From the NCBI GenBank assembly GCA_036378375.1, contig DASUWQ010000324.1:1-21812 (forward strand): a stretch of 21,812 nt of DNA. Reading direction: 5' to 3'. The position numbers were made by a program, and so were the translations under genes. This document shows positions 1 to 7,693 of this stretch, piece after piece (positions within the stretch are counted from its first letter, which is position 1; every line of letters begins with the position of its first letter). The stretch is from JAFAVN01 sp036378375. GTDB taxonomy: Bacteria > Verrucomicrobiota > Verrucomicrobiia > Chthoniobacterales > JAFAMB01. The notes under the pieces are model-generated. The model did no database searches, was not told the DNA's origin, and was given only the letters and a program-made list of their open reading frames with translations.

Positions 1-303
1 ATCTCTGTGATCCTTTTTCGGTCTCTCGGGAGCCTCGCCCCACCAAATGTGGACGTATCGCGGTAGTGAGGATGGCGACAACCAAACTTGCTATCTGCCG
101 TTTGCTATTTCATTTGCCGCGAAGCACCTATCCTTTCGTCGCTTTTGGGCGGGCTTTTCTTTAATCGGCACCTGGGGTTAAAACCGCAGGTTTAGTCCTG
201 TTGCCCCTTCGGGACAAGAAGCCCGTTCATGATTTTATAGCCGAAATTCTTCGGAATAATTGTTCCCTTGCAGAACACAGGTGGTTATCGCGAGAGTCCA
301 TCG
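1..303. other. Non-coding leader region with small inverted repeats
   Basis: I see no convincing coding sequence here. There is a 7-bp perfect inverted repeat (CGGGCTT at 150-156, AAGCCCG at 219-225). Inside its loop is a small hairpin, TTGCCCC-TTC-GGGACAA, at 201-217 with one mismatch. A 13-bp word, TTCTTCGGAATAA, at 247-259 recurs at 7815-7827 upstream of the paralogous ABC gene. The promoter of the first gene presumably lies here, but no clean -35/-10 pair was found. Confidence 0.5.
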
Positions 304-2031
304 ATGGAGACCCCTAGAAGAATCATCACTCGTACCGCGTGGCGGTTGGCGGGGCGCTATTGGACCTCTGAAGAAAAGTACACCGCGTGGGGTCTCATTT
401 CGAGCGTGGTTCTTTTGAACCTGGGCAATGTTTATGTGGGAGTTCGTATCAACGAGTGGAACCGGGCATTCTACAACGCTCTGCAGGCTTTCGATGCGCC
501 CGAGCTTTTCCGCCAGATTGGTATCTTCGGGATTCTCGTAAGTTGCGCCGTGGCCTGCTCCGTTTCTGCGCTCTACCTGAATCAATGGTTGCAAATCCGT
601 TGGCGCAGATGGCTGACGTTACGGCATCTGTCTGCGTGGCTGGCGGATCGCGCTTACTATAAATTACAGCTTGGAACGGATGCGGACAACCCAGACCAAC
701 GAATCTCCGAAGATCTGAATCAATTTACCGGTTACGTCCTGACGCTCTCGGTCGGGTTAATTTCGTCGTTTGTTTCTTTGCTCTCGTTTCTGACGATTCT
801 TTGGGGACTCTCCGGTACGGCGAATATTCCACTTGGTCCGTTAGGCACTTTCCCGCTTCCCGGTTACTTGGTTTGGGCAGCGCTGATTTACGCAGGATTT
901 GGCACTTGGTTGGCGGTTACTATTGGGCGTCCTTTGGTTGCCTTGAACTCCGCTCGCCAACGTTTCGAAGCGGATTTCAGATTCAGCTTGGTGCACCTTC
1001 GCCAGAACGCGGAAAGCGTTGCGTTATATGGAGGCGAACCAGTCGAATTGGCTTTGTTCGATGAGCGTTTCCGGGCTGTATTTGCCAATTTTCGGCAAAT
1101 CATGAAACAGCAGGTCCGGCTTAGTACCTTCACGCAGGCTTATGCTCAGGTCGGTCTGATTTTCCCAGTGATCGTGGTTTCGCCCCGTTACTTCTCGCGG
1201 CAGATCTTATTGGGCGGTTTGTTCCAGGCGGTCAACGCGTTTTCCTACGTCCAGAACGCTCTTTCATTCATTATCAATTCTTACAATGACATCGCCACCT
1301 GGGAAGCGGTGACCCAGCGCTTAGGCGAGTTCGACCAGAGGCTGGATTGCGTCCACGACGCGGTAAAAGCGCCGCAGTCCATCTCGATTCGGCGGAAGGG
1401 CGCCGGAGGAGTTGCGGTCGACCACCTTGATCTGGACTTACCGGATGGCACTCCGCTTTTGCGAGGCGTTTCATTCACGGTTGAACGCGGAGGGGCATTG
1501 CTGATCGTGGGTCCGTCGGGTTCCGGTAAAACCACTCTCTTGCGAGCGATCGCCGGTATCTGGCCCTTTGGCAGCGGTAGGATCAGGTTAACCAAGGGCC
1601 CAATCGCCTTCGTCCCGCAGAGGCCGTATCTGCCGTTGGGGACTCTTGCCGACGCTGTGCTCTACCCGCGAGATCAGAAGGTTAGCGTTCCGGTCGGGCT
1701 TCCTCAGGTTCTCGAGCAGGTTGGGCTCGATCGATTGGTTCACGAATTAAACAAGGTCGACAGCTGGTCGGAACGTTTGTCTTTGGGGGAGCAGCAAGGC
1801 CTGGCATTTGCGCGAATATTGTTGTCAAAACCGGCGCTGATTTTTCTGGATGAGGCCTCATCGGCACTGGACGACAAGGCCAAGAAACGCATGTTCGGCC
1901 TGCTGCGGGACGCCTCGTGGCAACCGACAATCGTGAGCGTTGGTCACGGCGAGATGGATCGCAAGCTCCACTCACAATTCATTGATCTCGCCGAATTCAA
2001 GCCCCATCAGCCCGTGGCCGCAAAACGATAA
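304..2031 (+). CDS. SbmA/BacA-like (YddA-type) ABC transporter, fused permease and ATPase
   Basis: This is a 575-residue inner-membrane ABC protein with its membrane domain first (about residues 1-340, ABC_membrane_2 type, PF06472/COG4178) and its ATPase second. Family hallmarks in the membrane half are the NPDQRISED and ENAESVALYGGE segments. In the ATPase, Walker A GPSGSGKTT is at 403-411, the signature LSLGEQQ at 492-498, Walker B ALIFLDE at 511-517 and the switch histidine at H548. Relatives move peptides, cobalamin or long-chain acyl compounds as homodimers; the substrate here cannot be told. The residue after the signature is G499, where the paralogue at 8101-9882 and most ABC proteins have Arg, so ATPase strength may differ. 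ATG 304 is chosen over an upstream TTG at 268 because the paralogue begins at the matching place. No strong ribosome-binding site is seen. Confidence 0.88.
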   Translation: METPRRIITRTAWRLAGRYWTSEEKYTAWGLISSVVLLNLGNVYVGVRINEWNRAFYNALQAFDAPELFRQIGIFGILVSCAVACSVSALYLNQWLQIRWRRWLTLRHLSAWLADRAYYKLQLGTDADNPDQRISEDLNQFTGYVLTLSVGLISSFVSLLSFLTILWGLSGTANIPLGPLGTFPLPGYLVWAALIYAGFGTWLAVTIGRPLVALNSARQRFEADFRFSLVHLRQNAESVALYGGEPVELALFDERFRAVFANFRQIMKQQVRLSTFTQAYAQVGLIFPVIVVSPRYFSRQILLGGLFQAVNAFSYVQNALSFIINSYNDIATWEAVTQRLGEFDQRLDCVHDAVKAPQSISIRRKGAGGVAVDHLDLDLPDGTPLLRGVSFTVERGGALLIVGPSGSGKTTLLRAIAGIWPFGSGRIRLTKGPIAFVPQRPYLPLGTLADAVLYPRDQKVSVPVGLPQVLEQVGLDRLVHELNKVDSWSERLSLGEQQGLAFARILLSKPALIFLDEASSALDDKAKKRMFGLLRDASWQPTIVSVGHGEMDRKLHSQFIDLAEFKPHQPVAAKR

Positions 2032-2033
2032 CC

Positions 2034-2082
2034 GCCGAACGCCGAACGCCAAACGCCAAACGCCAAACGCCAAACGCCAAAC
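2034..2082. repeat. Heptanucleotide tandem repeat (GCCRAAC)x7
   Basis: Seven uninterrupted copies of a 7-bp unit: the first two read GCCGAAC and the last five GCCAAAC. They start 3 bp after the stop of the ABC gene and end 4 bp before the ATG of the next gene, so they make up nearly the whole spacer and leave no room for an ordinary Shine-Dalgarno site. Read in the downstream frame they would encode a repeated TPNAKRQ. Slippage could vary the spacing between the two genes. Confidence 0.95.
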
Positions 2083-2086
2083 GTAT

Positions 2087-3307
2087 ATGGACCTGTTAGA
2101 CGAGATCGAGCATAGAGCTTTCCGCTTTTTTTGGGAGCAAGCGGATCCGAATACGGGGTTGATTAACGATCGGGCCGGCAATTTTGGACCCGATGATTAC
2201 TCGGTGGCATCCATTGCCGCCACCGGCTATGGCTTGGCCGCACTGCCCATTGGGGTGGAACGCGGCTGGATAGACGACGATGAAGCCGCTAGCCGGGCGC
2301 GAGTCACGCTCGAATTTGCTTTAACGCTAGCGCATCAGCACGGCTGGATTGTGCACTTCGTGGATAAGCATACCGGCGAGCGAGTTTGGCAGAGCGAATT
2401 CTCCACTATTGATACTGTTTTACTGGTCGACGGTGCTTTGGCGGCCGGCCAATATTTCGCAGCGCGTGTGCCGGAGATAGCAGGCCTAAGCGATCAATTG
2501 TATCGGCGACTGGATTGGTGGTGGGTCCTAACTAATGATGGTACTCAGCCCGATAAGCGAATGGTGTCTCAGGGTACCAGGCTCGAATCCGGGTTCATCA
2601 CGAACAATTGGTGGGACTATAGCGAGGCTGTAATGCTCTATCTCTTAGGCCTCAGCGCCCCCGAAAAGCCCTTGCCGCCCGCTAGCTGGGAGGCGTTCGA
2701 ACGGCCTTTGGAAAAGTATGCCGGATTCGAATGGCTGCGAGCTGGACCCATTTTTATTCATCAGATGCCCTATGGCTATTTTAATCTGCGTAACCAGCGA
2801 GATCGTTTGGGGTTCGACTACTGGCTTTCGTCTACGAACGCCATGAAGATCGCTCGTCGATTTTGCCAGTACCGGGCCAAGAAACGGAAGACTTACGCCG
2901 AAGGATTCTGGGGGCTGAACGCGAGCGATGGTCCAGACGGATATAAACCGTATGGCGTAGCCGGAGATCCGGAAGATGGGACAGTTTCGCCGACCGGAGC
3001 CATCGCCTCTATAATCTTCACCCCGGACCTCGCGCTTCCGGTAGCACAGGCGATGTACGAGAAAGACGGTGGCGCTCTGTGGGGCAAGTACGGTTTCACG
3101 AACGCTTTCAATGTCGATCGGAATTGGCATTCGCCAGATGTGATCGGCATCGATCTCGGTATGGCCCTGTTAGCGATTGAGAATTACAGGAGCGGTCTGA
3201 TCTGGAAACTGATGAGCGGATTTGATGGGACGGCGCGGGCGTTGGCTGCAGCCGGGTTTCGCGAGAATGTTAACGCTGAGAAGAAGCTCGTGTTCAGTAA
3301 TCAGTAA
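2087..3307 (+). CDS. PF10091 glucoamylase-type (GH144-like) glycoside hydrolase
   Basis: A 406-residue protein of the PF10091/COG5368 glucoamylase group, an (alpha/alpha)6-barrel family that includes GH144 endo-beta-1,2-glucanases. Conserved segments are visible in order: FRFFWEQADPNTGLINDR near the N-terminus, SIAATGYGLAALPIGVERGW, HFVDKHTGERVW, SEFSTIDTVLL, NNWWDYSEAVMLYLLGL, HQMPYGYFNLR, WGLNASDGPDGY and IENYRSGLIW near the C-terminus. No signal peptide is seen, so a cytoplasmic or unusually exported enzyme acting on a short glucan is likely; exact linkage specificity is not deducible. ATG 2087 is preferred because family members start just before this point. The open frame extends upstream to 1940, but that part overlaps the ABC gene and the heptad repeat. 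The stop codon lies inside a second heptanucleotide repeat. Confidence 0.85.
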   Translation: MDLLDEIEHRAFRFFWEQADPNTGLINDRAGNFGPDDYSVASIAATGYGLAALPIGVERGWIDDDEAASRARVTLEFALTLAHQHGWIVHFVDKHTGERVWQSEFSTIDTVLLVDGALAAGQYFAARVPEIAGLSDQLYRRLDWWWVLTNDGTQPDKRMVSQGTRLESGFITNNWWDYSEAVMLYLLGLSAPEKPLPPASWEAFERPLEKYAGFEWLRAGPIFIHQMPYGYFNLRNQRDRLGFDYWLSSTNAMKIARRFCQYRAKKRKTYAEGFWGLNASDGPDGYKPYGVAGDPEDGTVSPTGAIASIIFTPDLALPVAQAMYEKDGGALWGKYGFTNAFNVDRNWHSPDVIGIDLGMALLAIENYRSGLIWKLMSGFDGTARALAAAGFRENVNAEKKLVFSNQ

Positions 3308-3315
3308 TCAGTAAT
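3295..3315. repeat. Heptanucleotide tandem repeat (CAGTAAT)x3
   Basis: Three perfect CAGTAAT units run across the stop codon of the glycosidase gene (TAA at 3305-3307). This is the second 7-bp repeat at a border of the same gene, with a different unit. Confidence 0.85.
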
Positions 3316-3336
3316 TGGTGGTGACACCATACCACT

Positions 3337-3630
3337 CGGAGGGGCGTTGCATTCGGCGTGTTAGGTATACCGGGTATCGGCGCCGGTTGTTGTGTACAGG
3401 TTTTGCGTGCGGATAGAAGCGACGCCCTGGAAGCGATTTGTAGTTTGCACACACCATTTTGCATGGCCCCACCGCAACTGTTTAAGCGGGTGTTCGGCTG
3501 TAAGGTCTAAACGAACGACCTTACCAAATCCACGCCTCAAAACCATCACATCTATCTATACGCCACAGCTGCACACACGAATAGCGCCGAGACCCGACAG
3601 ACCTAACACGCCGAATGCAACGCCCCTCCG
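3337..3630. repeat. Long inverted-repeat element with 30-bp perfect ends
   Basis: Positions 3337-3366 are the exact reverse complement of 3601-3630 (30 bp). The similarity continues inward, imperfectly, for about 50 more bases on each side, for example CGGGTATCGGCGC against CGGGTCTCGGCGC. The centre carries a hairpin at 3500-3524. The outer 24 bp recur once more at 10124-10147 (four differences), so this is a dispersed family rather than a local palindrome. No transposase is encoded inside; it could be a non-autonomous (MITE-like) element or a structured RNA. It fills most of the gap before the sigma-factor gene. Confidence 0.85.
3500..3524. other. Central hairpin of the inverted-repeat element
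   Basis: GTAAGGTC (3500-3507) and GACCTTAC (3517-3524) form a perfect 8-bp stem around a 9-base loop at the middle of the 3337-3630 element. There is no T-run on either side, so it is not a typical Rho-independent terminator. Confidence 0.7.
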
Positions 3631-3725
3631 GCGCCGCTGTTTAAATTGTACTCGTCCTCGACATCGTTGTTTCGTCGACGACATTCAAAATAGAGGTCCG
3701 ATACTGTCACGACATCTCTTTTTGA

Positions 3726-4670
3726 TTGTCTAAGCTGGATGTGAAACCATCGACTGAATCTTCCGACCGCGTGTCCTGGGCGGAACGGCACAATCCGTTT
3801 ACTCAAGGCGATAGTCAGGACAGCACCATTCCTGATGAAGAGTTGGTTGCTAAGGCCCAGGCCGGCGACCGGGAGGCGCTCGAGGCGCTTGTGCGCCGTC
3901 ACCAGCCTTGGGTTTTCAACATCGCAGTCCGAATGGCTTGGCGACGGGATCTGGCAGAAGACGCCACTCAGGAAATTTTAATTAAAATCGTCACCAAACT
4001 GAGCACGTTCAGGGCTCAGAGCCGATTCAGAACCTGGTTATATCGGATTGCCATCAACCATTTGCTCAACCTCCGTAAGTCTGGGCTTGAGGAGAAGCTG
4101 TCAACATTCACAGACTTAAGCCGAACGCTTAATGCCACGCCGGAACTGGATTTACCCGATCCGCAAACGGTGCCGGTCGAACTCCCCCTCTTGGTTGAAG
4201 AAGCCAAGGTCGGATGTATGAGCGGGATGCTTTTGTGCTTAGATCGCCGGCAGCGCATGGCATTCGTCCTCGGAGAGATATTTGGGGTGAATAGCGACGT
4301 CGGAGCTGACGCGATGGAGATCTCCCCGGACAACTTCAGACAGTTGCTCTCTCGGTCGCGACGCGATCTGTACCAATTCATGCAAAACAAATGCGGCCTG
4401 ATCAACACCGCGAATCCTTGCCGGTGCGCAAAAAAGACGCGCGGGTTTATGCAGCTAGGCTTTCTCGACGCGAATCGGCTACAATTTACTAAGGCCCGAT
4501 TAGCCAGAGTAAATGAAGTTGCTCCAGATCGGTTGAACGAACTCGAATCGCTCGACCGAAAAAATGCCGAGTTGTTTCGCGAGCACGCATTTCTGGCGTC
4601 CCCAGACATTGCGATCAAGCTCCGCGAGCTAGTTAGCCAATCCAGTTTCAACGCTGAGACCACCGAATAG
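3726..4670 (+). CDS. ECF-type RNA polymerase sigma factor with Cys-containing C-terminal tail
   Basis: A 314-residue sigma-70-family protein of the extracytoplasmic-function class. Sigma region 2 is at about 36-118 (ELVAKAQAGDREALEALV, then DATQEILIKIVTKLSTFR and RFRTWLYRIAINHLLNLRK). Region 4 is at about 160-222, with EISPDNFRQLLSRSRRDLYQFM as the DNA-binding helix pair. After region 4 comes a tail of about 90 residues beginning CGLINTANPCRC (C223, C232, C234). Such tails occur in a subset of long ECF factors and may bind metal or control activity without a separate anti-sigma factor; no anti-sigma gene is adjacent. There is no ATG near the start: TTG 3726 or GTG 3741 are the candidates and neither has a clear ribosome-binding site, so the N-terminus is uncertain. 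Confidence 0.87.
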   Translation: MSKLDVKPSTESSDRVSWAERHNPFTQGDSQDSTIPDEELVAKAQAGDREALEALVRRHQPWVFNIAVRMAWRRDLAEDATQEILIKIVTKLSTFRAQSRFRTWLYRIAINHLLNLRKSGLEEKLSTFTDLSRTLNATPELDLPDPQTVPVELPLLVEEAKVGCMSGMLLCLDRRQRMAFVLGEIFGVNSDVGADAMEISPDNFRQLLSRSRRDLYQFMQNKCGLINTANPCRCAKKTRGFMQLGFLDANRLQFTKARLARVNEVAPDRLNELESLDRKNAELFREHAFLASPDIAIKLRELVSQSSFNAETTE

Positions 4671-4687
4671 GGCGCAAACCCATCGTG

Positions 4688-4817
4688 TTCGTGCTCGACA
4701 GGAGGCGCGTCGCCGAATCCCAGCGTGTGTATGTTGGCCTTTGGTGTAGTGATCGAGCTCTGCGCGTACGTCGACGCGCACCAGCTCTTCGAGCAGGAGG
4801 ACAAGCACGAGCACGAA
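4688..4817. repeat. Inverted-repeat element with CGAGnACGA-rich ends
   Basis: TTCGTGCTCG at 4688-4697 pairs perfectly with CGAGCACGAA at 4808-4817. Inside lies a strong hairpin at 4755-4787 (GAGCT-C-TGCGCGT / ACGCGCA-CC-AGCTC around an ACGTCG loop). The right end, AGGACAAGCACGAGCACGA, resembles the GACGAGTACGAGAACGA words at 10331-10354 and 21081-21113. The element lies between the sigma-factor and dehydrogenase genes, ending 54 bp before the ATG of the latter, so it may be part of that gene's leader. Confidence 0.7.
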
Positions 4818-4871
4818 AAAAAGGGTCCCCGCAACTGTCACAGCGCCTGTCAGCTCCGGTCTAAGCCGTAT

Positions 4872-5849
4872 ATGAAAGCAATCGTTAGAAAACAGTTTGG
4901 CGGGCCTGAAGTGTTGGAGGTGCGTGAGCTTAGCGGTCCAGAACCAAGACCAGGCCATGTCCTGATTGAGGTGAAGGCCTTCGGTGTTAACCATGCCGAG
5001 ACCCATATGCGGAAAGGGGAGTGGCCTGAGATTGCCGAGGTCAGCGGGATCGAATGCGTTGGAACGGTCAAGGCGGACCCAGATGGACGATTGGGAGCTG
5101 GACAGAAGGTGGTCGCATTGATGGGTGGTATGGGGCGCACGATCAACGGCAGCTACGCAGAATATACGAACGTGCCAGGAACGAACGTTATCGCGATCGA
5201 AACCGATTTATCCTGGGAAGCTCTGGCAGCGATTCCGGAATCCTATGCAACAGCCTGGAGCTGTCTGTCTGGAAACTTAGGTCTGCAAACTGGGCAAACG
5301 TTGGTGATCCGAGGCGCGACCTCGGCGCTTGGCCAGGCCGCGCTCAATATTGCCGCTCAGGCGAAAGTTCAGGTCCTCGCGACAACGCGTAATCCGGATC
5401 GTTTTGTCGCGCTGGAAAAGTTAGGAGCCGGGCAAGCCTTGCGGGAAGGCTCGGATCTCGTCCAGCAGGTTCGGAAATTGCACCCTGACGGTGTTGATGC
5501 GGTGTTGGATCTGGTTGGTAACAACACGGTGTTAGATTCACTCACCATTGTGCGCCGGGGCGGACACGTTTGCGAAGCCGGTTGGCTGGGAGGACTTGAT
5601 CCCATCGAGTCTTTCAATCCAATGGTGCAAATGCCGAGCAGTGTGCACTACAGCTTGTTCGCTAGTTTCATGTTTGGCTTGCCACAGTTTCCTTTGGCCG
5701 AGGTTCCTATGCAGACCATCATTGATCGGGTCGCCGCCGGCGTTTACCAGGCAAAGCCGGCGAAGGTATTCTCTTTCGATGAAATTCAAGCAGCCCATCA
5801 GCTGATGGAATCTGGCAAAGCATTGGGCAAAATCGTGGTGCGCCTTTAA
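4872..5849 (+). CDS. Zinc-independent quinone oxidoreductase / MDR-superfamily dehydrogenase
   Basis: A 325-residue medium-chain dehydrogenase/reductase of the quinone-oxidoreductase branch (COG0604). The N-terminal GroES-like part runs MKAIVRKQFGGPEVLEVREL through GHVLIEVKAFGVNHAETHMRKG and GIECVGTV. The Rossmann part follows from about residue 140, with the dinucleotide loop VIRGATSALGQAALNIA. The C-terminal PAKVFSFDEIQAAHQLMESG is typical of the family. The catalytic zinc ligands of alcohol dehydrogenases are absent, so NADPH-dependent reduction of a quinone or enone is expected in the cytosol. ATG 4872 is chosen because the match begins exactly there; the longer open frame (from 4725) runs through a dispersed repeat. 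It is convergent with the antiporter downstream. Confidence 0.88.
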   Translation: MKAIVRKQFGGPEVLEVRELSGPEPRPGHVLIEVKAFGVNHAETHMRKGEWPEIAEVSGIECVGTVKADPDGRLGAGQKVVALMGGMGRTINGSYAEYTNVPGTNVIAIETDLSWEALAAIPESYATAWSCLSGNLGLQTGQTLVIRGATSALGQAALNIAAQAKVQVLATTRNPDRFVALEKLGAGQALREGSDLVQQVRKLHPDGVDAVLDLVGNNTVLDSLTIVRRGGHVCEAGWLGGLDPIESFNPMVQMPSSVHYSLFASFMFGLPQFPLAEVPMQTIIDRVAAGVYQAKPAKVFSFDEIQAAHQLMESGKALGKIVVRL

Positions 5850-5865
5850 CCGAAAGACCGAATTT

Positions 5866-6065
5866 AAAATCCGCAGATCACACAGATTACGCAGATTTCG
5901 GTTTAGGACTATCACGTCGAAGAGCGAGTTCAAACCACAGGGCTGGCCTAATCTCGAGAGGAATTTCCTCGAATCGTCTCATAACACGCGAGCCTCTTAG
6001 CTCAACTGCATCATAGCACCTTAAAACCGAAATCTGCGTAATCTGTATAATCTGCGGATTTTTTA
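5866..6065. repeat. 200-bp imperfect palindrome of the CAGATTACGCAGATT family between convergent genes
   Basis: The left arm 5866-5907 and right arm 6019-6065 are near-perfect reverse complements (roughly 40 matching pairs; differences at a CAC/TAT triplet and a short gap). Each contains ACAGATTACGCAGATTTCGG. A related but less symmetric copy lies at 19749-19895; both copies share the inner word CTTAGCTCAA. The element sits exactly between the stop codons of the dehydrogenase and the antiporter, and the right arm ends in a T-run at 6059-6065, so it could end transcription from both sides. That function is an inference. Confidence 0.85.
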
Positions 6066-6085
6066 ATCTTCGGGACCTGCGTTAA

Positions 6086-7693
6086 CTACGTCTCCCAAGA
6101 GCTGCGGGTCTGGTCCAGTTGTGACTCCTTAAGATCCAAGATGGATTGGAAACGCCGAAGAACATCATCGGTGATTTCGCCTTTATCGCGGAGCTCGATC
6201 AAGCTGGCTCGCTGCTGTTTCACGATGGCCAATTCTAAAGAAACCACGCTGCCCAGGAATTGGGTCTGAGAATGACCCGCTGGCTCCGACGCTGCCGCAC
6301 CAGGAGTCTCCATTTCCTGTCCATAGACGTCATAAAGATGCGCGATGGCTTTGCCTTTGGCTGCATCCGGTTCTCCGAGCGATGTCAGGTAGTGAACGGC
6401 GGTGTTAGCCATGGCCAAACGCGCTTTTACCTCGTCGGATTCCGTACGGGGCTCAGGCCCGAACTGTAACCAGCTAAGAAGCTTAGGAAGAGTTAGCCCT
6501 TGAGCTACCAGGGTCACCAGAATGACGGCGAACGTAAAAATGATAACTTCCGCACGTTGGGGAAACGGCGAGCCATCGGCCAGCGTTGGGGGAATGGCTA
6601 GAGCTGCCGCCAAGGAGATGCCGCCTCGGATCCCAACCCAAGAAAGCAAAATTGCTCGCGGCTTGATCTGGCTGCGATCCGGCGATCGCGTGTGCCGGCC
6701 AGGAATCCATGGCCAGTTGGTTGACACAAAGACCCAGGCAATCCGTGCGCAGATCACGGTGACGCTGACCGCGATGGCGCCTCCAAGCAGTAACCAGGGA
6801 TTTTGAGACCACAACGGTTCACCCACCGTACGCAGCTGGAGTCCGATCAAAATAAAAAGAACGCCGTTCAACAAGAACGTCAGCATTTCCCAGGAACCAG
6901 CCGCTTGGAGGCGAGCGCGTGGCGTGCTGGTCCGTGGATCATTCCAGCCAAGATAAAGACCAGCGGTTACCACGGCCAATACCCCAGATACGTGGAGTGC
7001 TGCCGCGGGTTGGTAAGCGGCAAAAGCTGCCAGCAAGGAGATCGTGTTGGCCAGGAGCGGGTCAGTCGTATGCCGGCGCAGTTGTACAGCCAACCAGCCG
7101 ACCACCCCTCCGATGATAACGCCTCCGGCAACGGCCAGACAAAAGTGGCTGATAATAGTGCCCCCGACGTAGCTCTTCTGCTGAGTTGTCTGAATCGCCG
7201 CTTCGAAGAGAACCAAGGCCGACGCGTCATTCACCAGACTCTCACCGCGCAAAATCGCGTTTAATCGGCGTGGAATGGGAAATCGTTCCAGGATGGCGCC
7301 GACCGCGACGGTATCGGTGGGCCCAAGAACAGCTCCAAGCACGAACGCCGGACCCCAGGCCATGCCAAGAAGCAGATGCGCCACCAGCATTACGGAAAAA
7401 GTGGTGGCAAGGACTAGTCCGACCGAAAGAAGAAAGATCGGGCGCCAGTTTTCGCGAAAATCGCGCCAGCTCGAATTAACCGCATCCGAGAAGAGGAGGG
7501 GCGGCAGAAAGACAAGGAACACGATGTCCGGTTCCAAATGAATGACCGGTAGTCTCGGCGGGATGGCCAGAAGGAGACCTCCCAGCACCAACACGATCGG
7601 ATAAGAAATGTTCAGCCGGATAGCTAGTGCGACCAATGCCACCATGACAACCAACAAGGCGACGACGAGCTGAACCGAATGCACGGGCCCCAA
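6086..7693 (-). CDS. CPA1-family Na+(K+)/H+ antiporter
   Basis: A 535-residue integral membrane protein of the monovalent cation:proton antiporter-1 family (Na_H_Exchanger, PF00999). The N-terminal 400 residues hold about 11-12 hydrophobic segments, with the discontinuous-helix motif LGPTDTVAV at 123-131 and the ion-binding segment GESLVNDASAL at 150-160 (N155-D156). The last 120 or so residues are a charged cytoplasmic tail, probably regulatory. It would exchange cytoplasmic Na+ or K+ for protons to manage pH and salt. The assigned start is TTG 7693; GTG 7684 is also possible. Neither has a clear ribosome-binding site, and the ATG at 7697 is out of frame. Confidence 0.9.
   Translation of the reverse strand: MGPVHSVQLVVALLVVMVALVALAIRLNISYPIVLVLGGLLLAIPPRLPVIHLEPDIVFLVFLPPLLFSDAVNSSWRDFRENWRPIFLLSVGLVLATTFSVMLVAHLLLGMAWGPAFVLGAVLGPTDTVAVGAILERFPIPRRLNAILRGESLVNDASALVLFEAAIQTTQQKSYVGGTIISHFCLAVAGGVIIGGVVGWLAVQLRRHTTDPLLANTISLLAAFAAYQPAAALHVSGVLAVVTAGLYLGWNDPRTSTPRARLQAAGSWEMLTFLLNGVLFILIGLQLRTVGEPLWSQNPWLLLGGAIAVSVTVICARIAWVFVSTNWPWIPGRHTRSPDRSQIKPRAILLSWVGIRGGISLAAALAIPPTLADGSPFPQRAEVIIFTFAVILVTLVAQGLTLPKLLSWLQFGPEPRTESDEVKARLAMANTAVHYLTSLGEPDAAKGKAIAHLYDVYGQEMETPGAAASEPAGHSQTQFLGSVVSLELAIVKQQRASLIELRDKGEITDDVLRRFQSILDLKESQLDQTRSSWET

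Noticed and set aside
2034..2082. Possible CRISPR-like array
   Set aside because: Units are 7 bp and contiguous with no spacers; this is a simple tandem repeat.
3337..3630. Insertion sequence
   Set aside because: The terminal inverted repeats are good, but the interior (about 230 bp) encodes no transposase; kept only as a repeat element.
4016..4834. 272-residue minus-strand open frame
   Set aside because: It lies opposite the ECF sigma factor, whose domains are unmistakable; Ser/Arg-rich composition typical of an antisense frame.
4725..4871. N-terminal extension of the quinone oxidoreductase
   Set aside because: It translates the dispersed inverted repeat (HEHEKK-type residues); the family match starts at ATG 4872.
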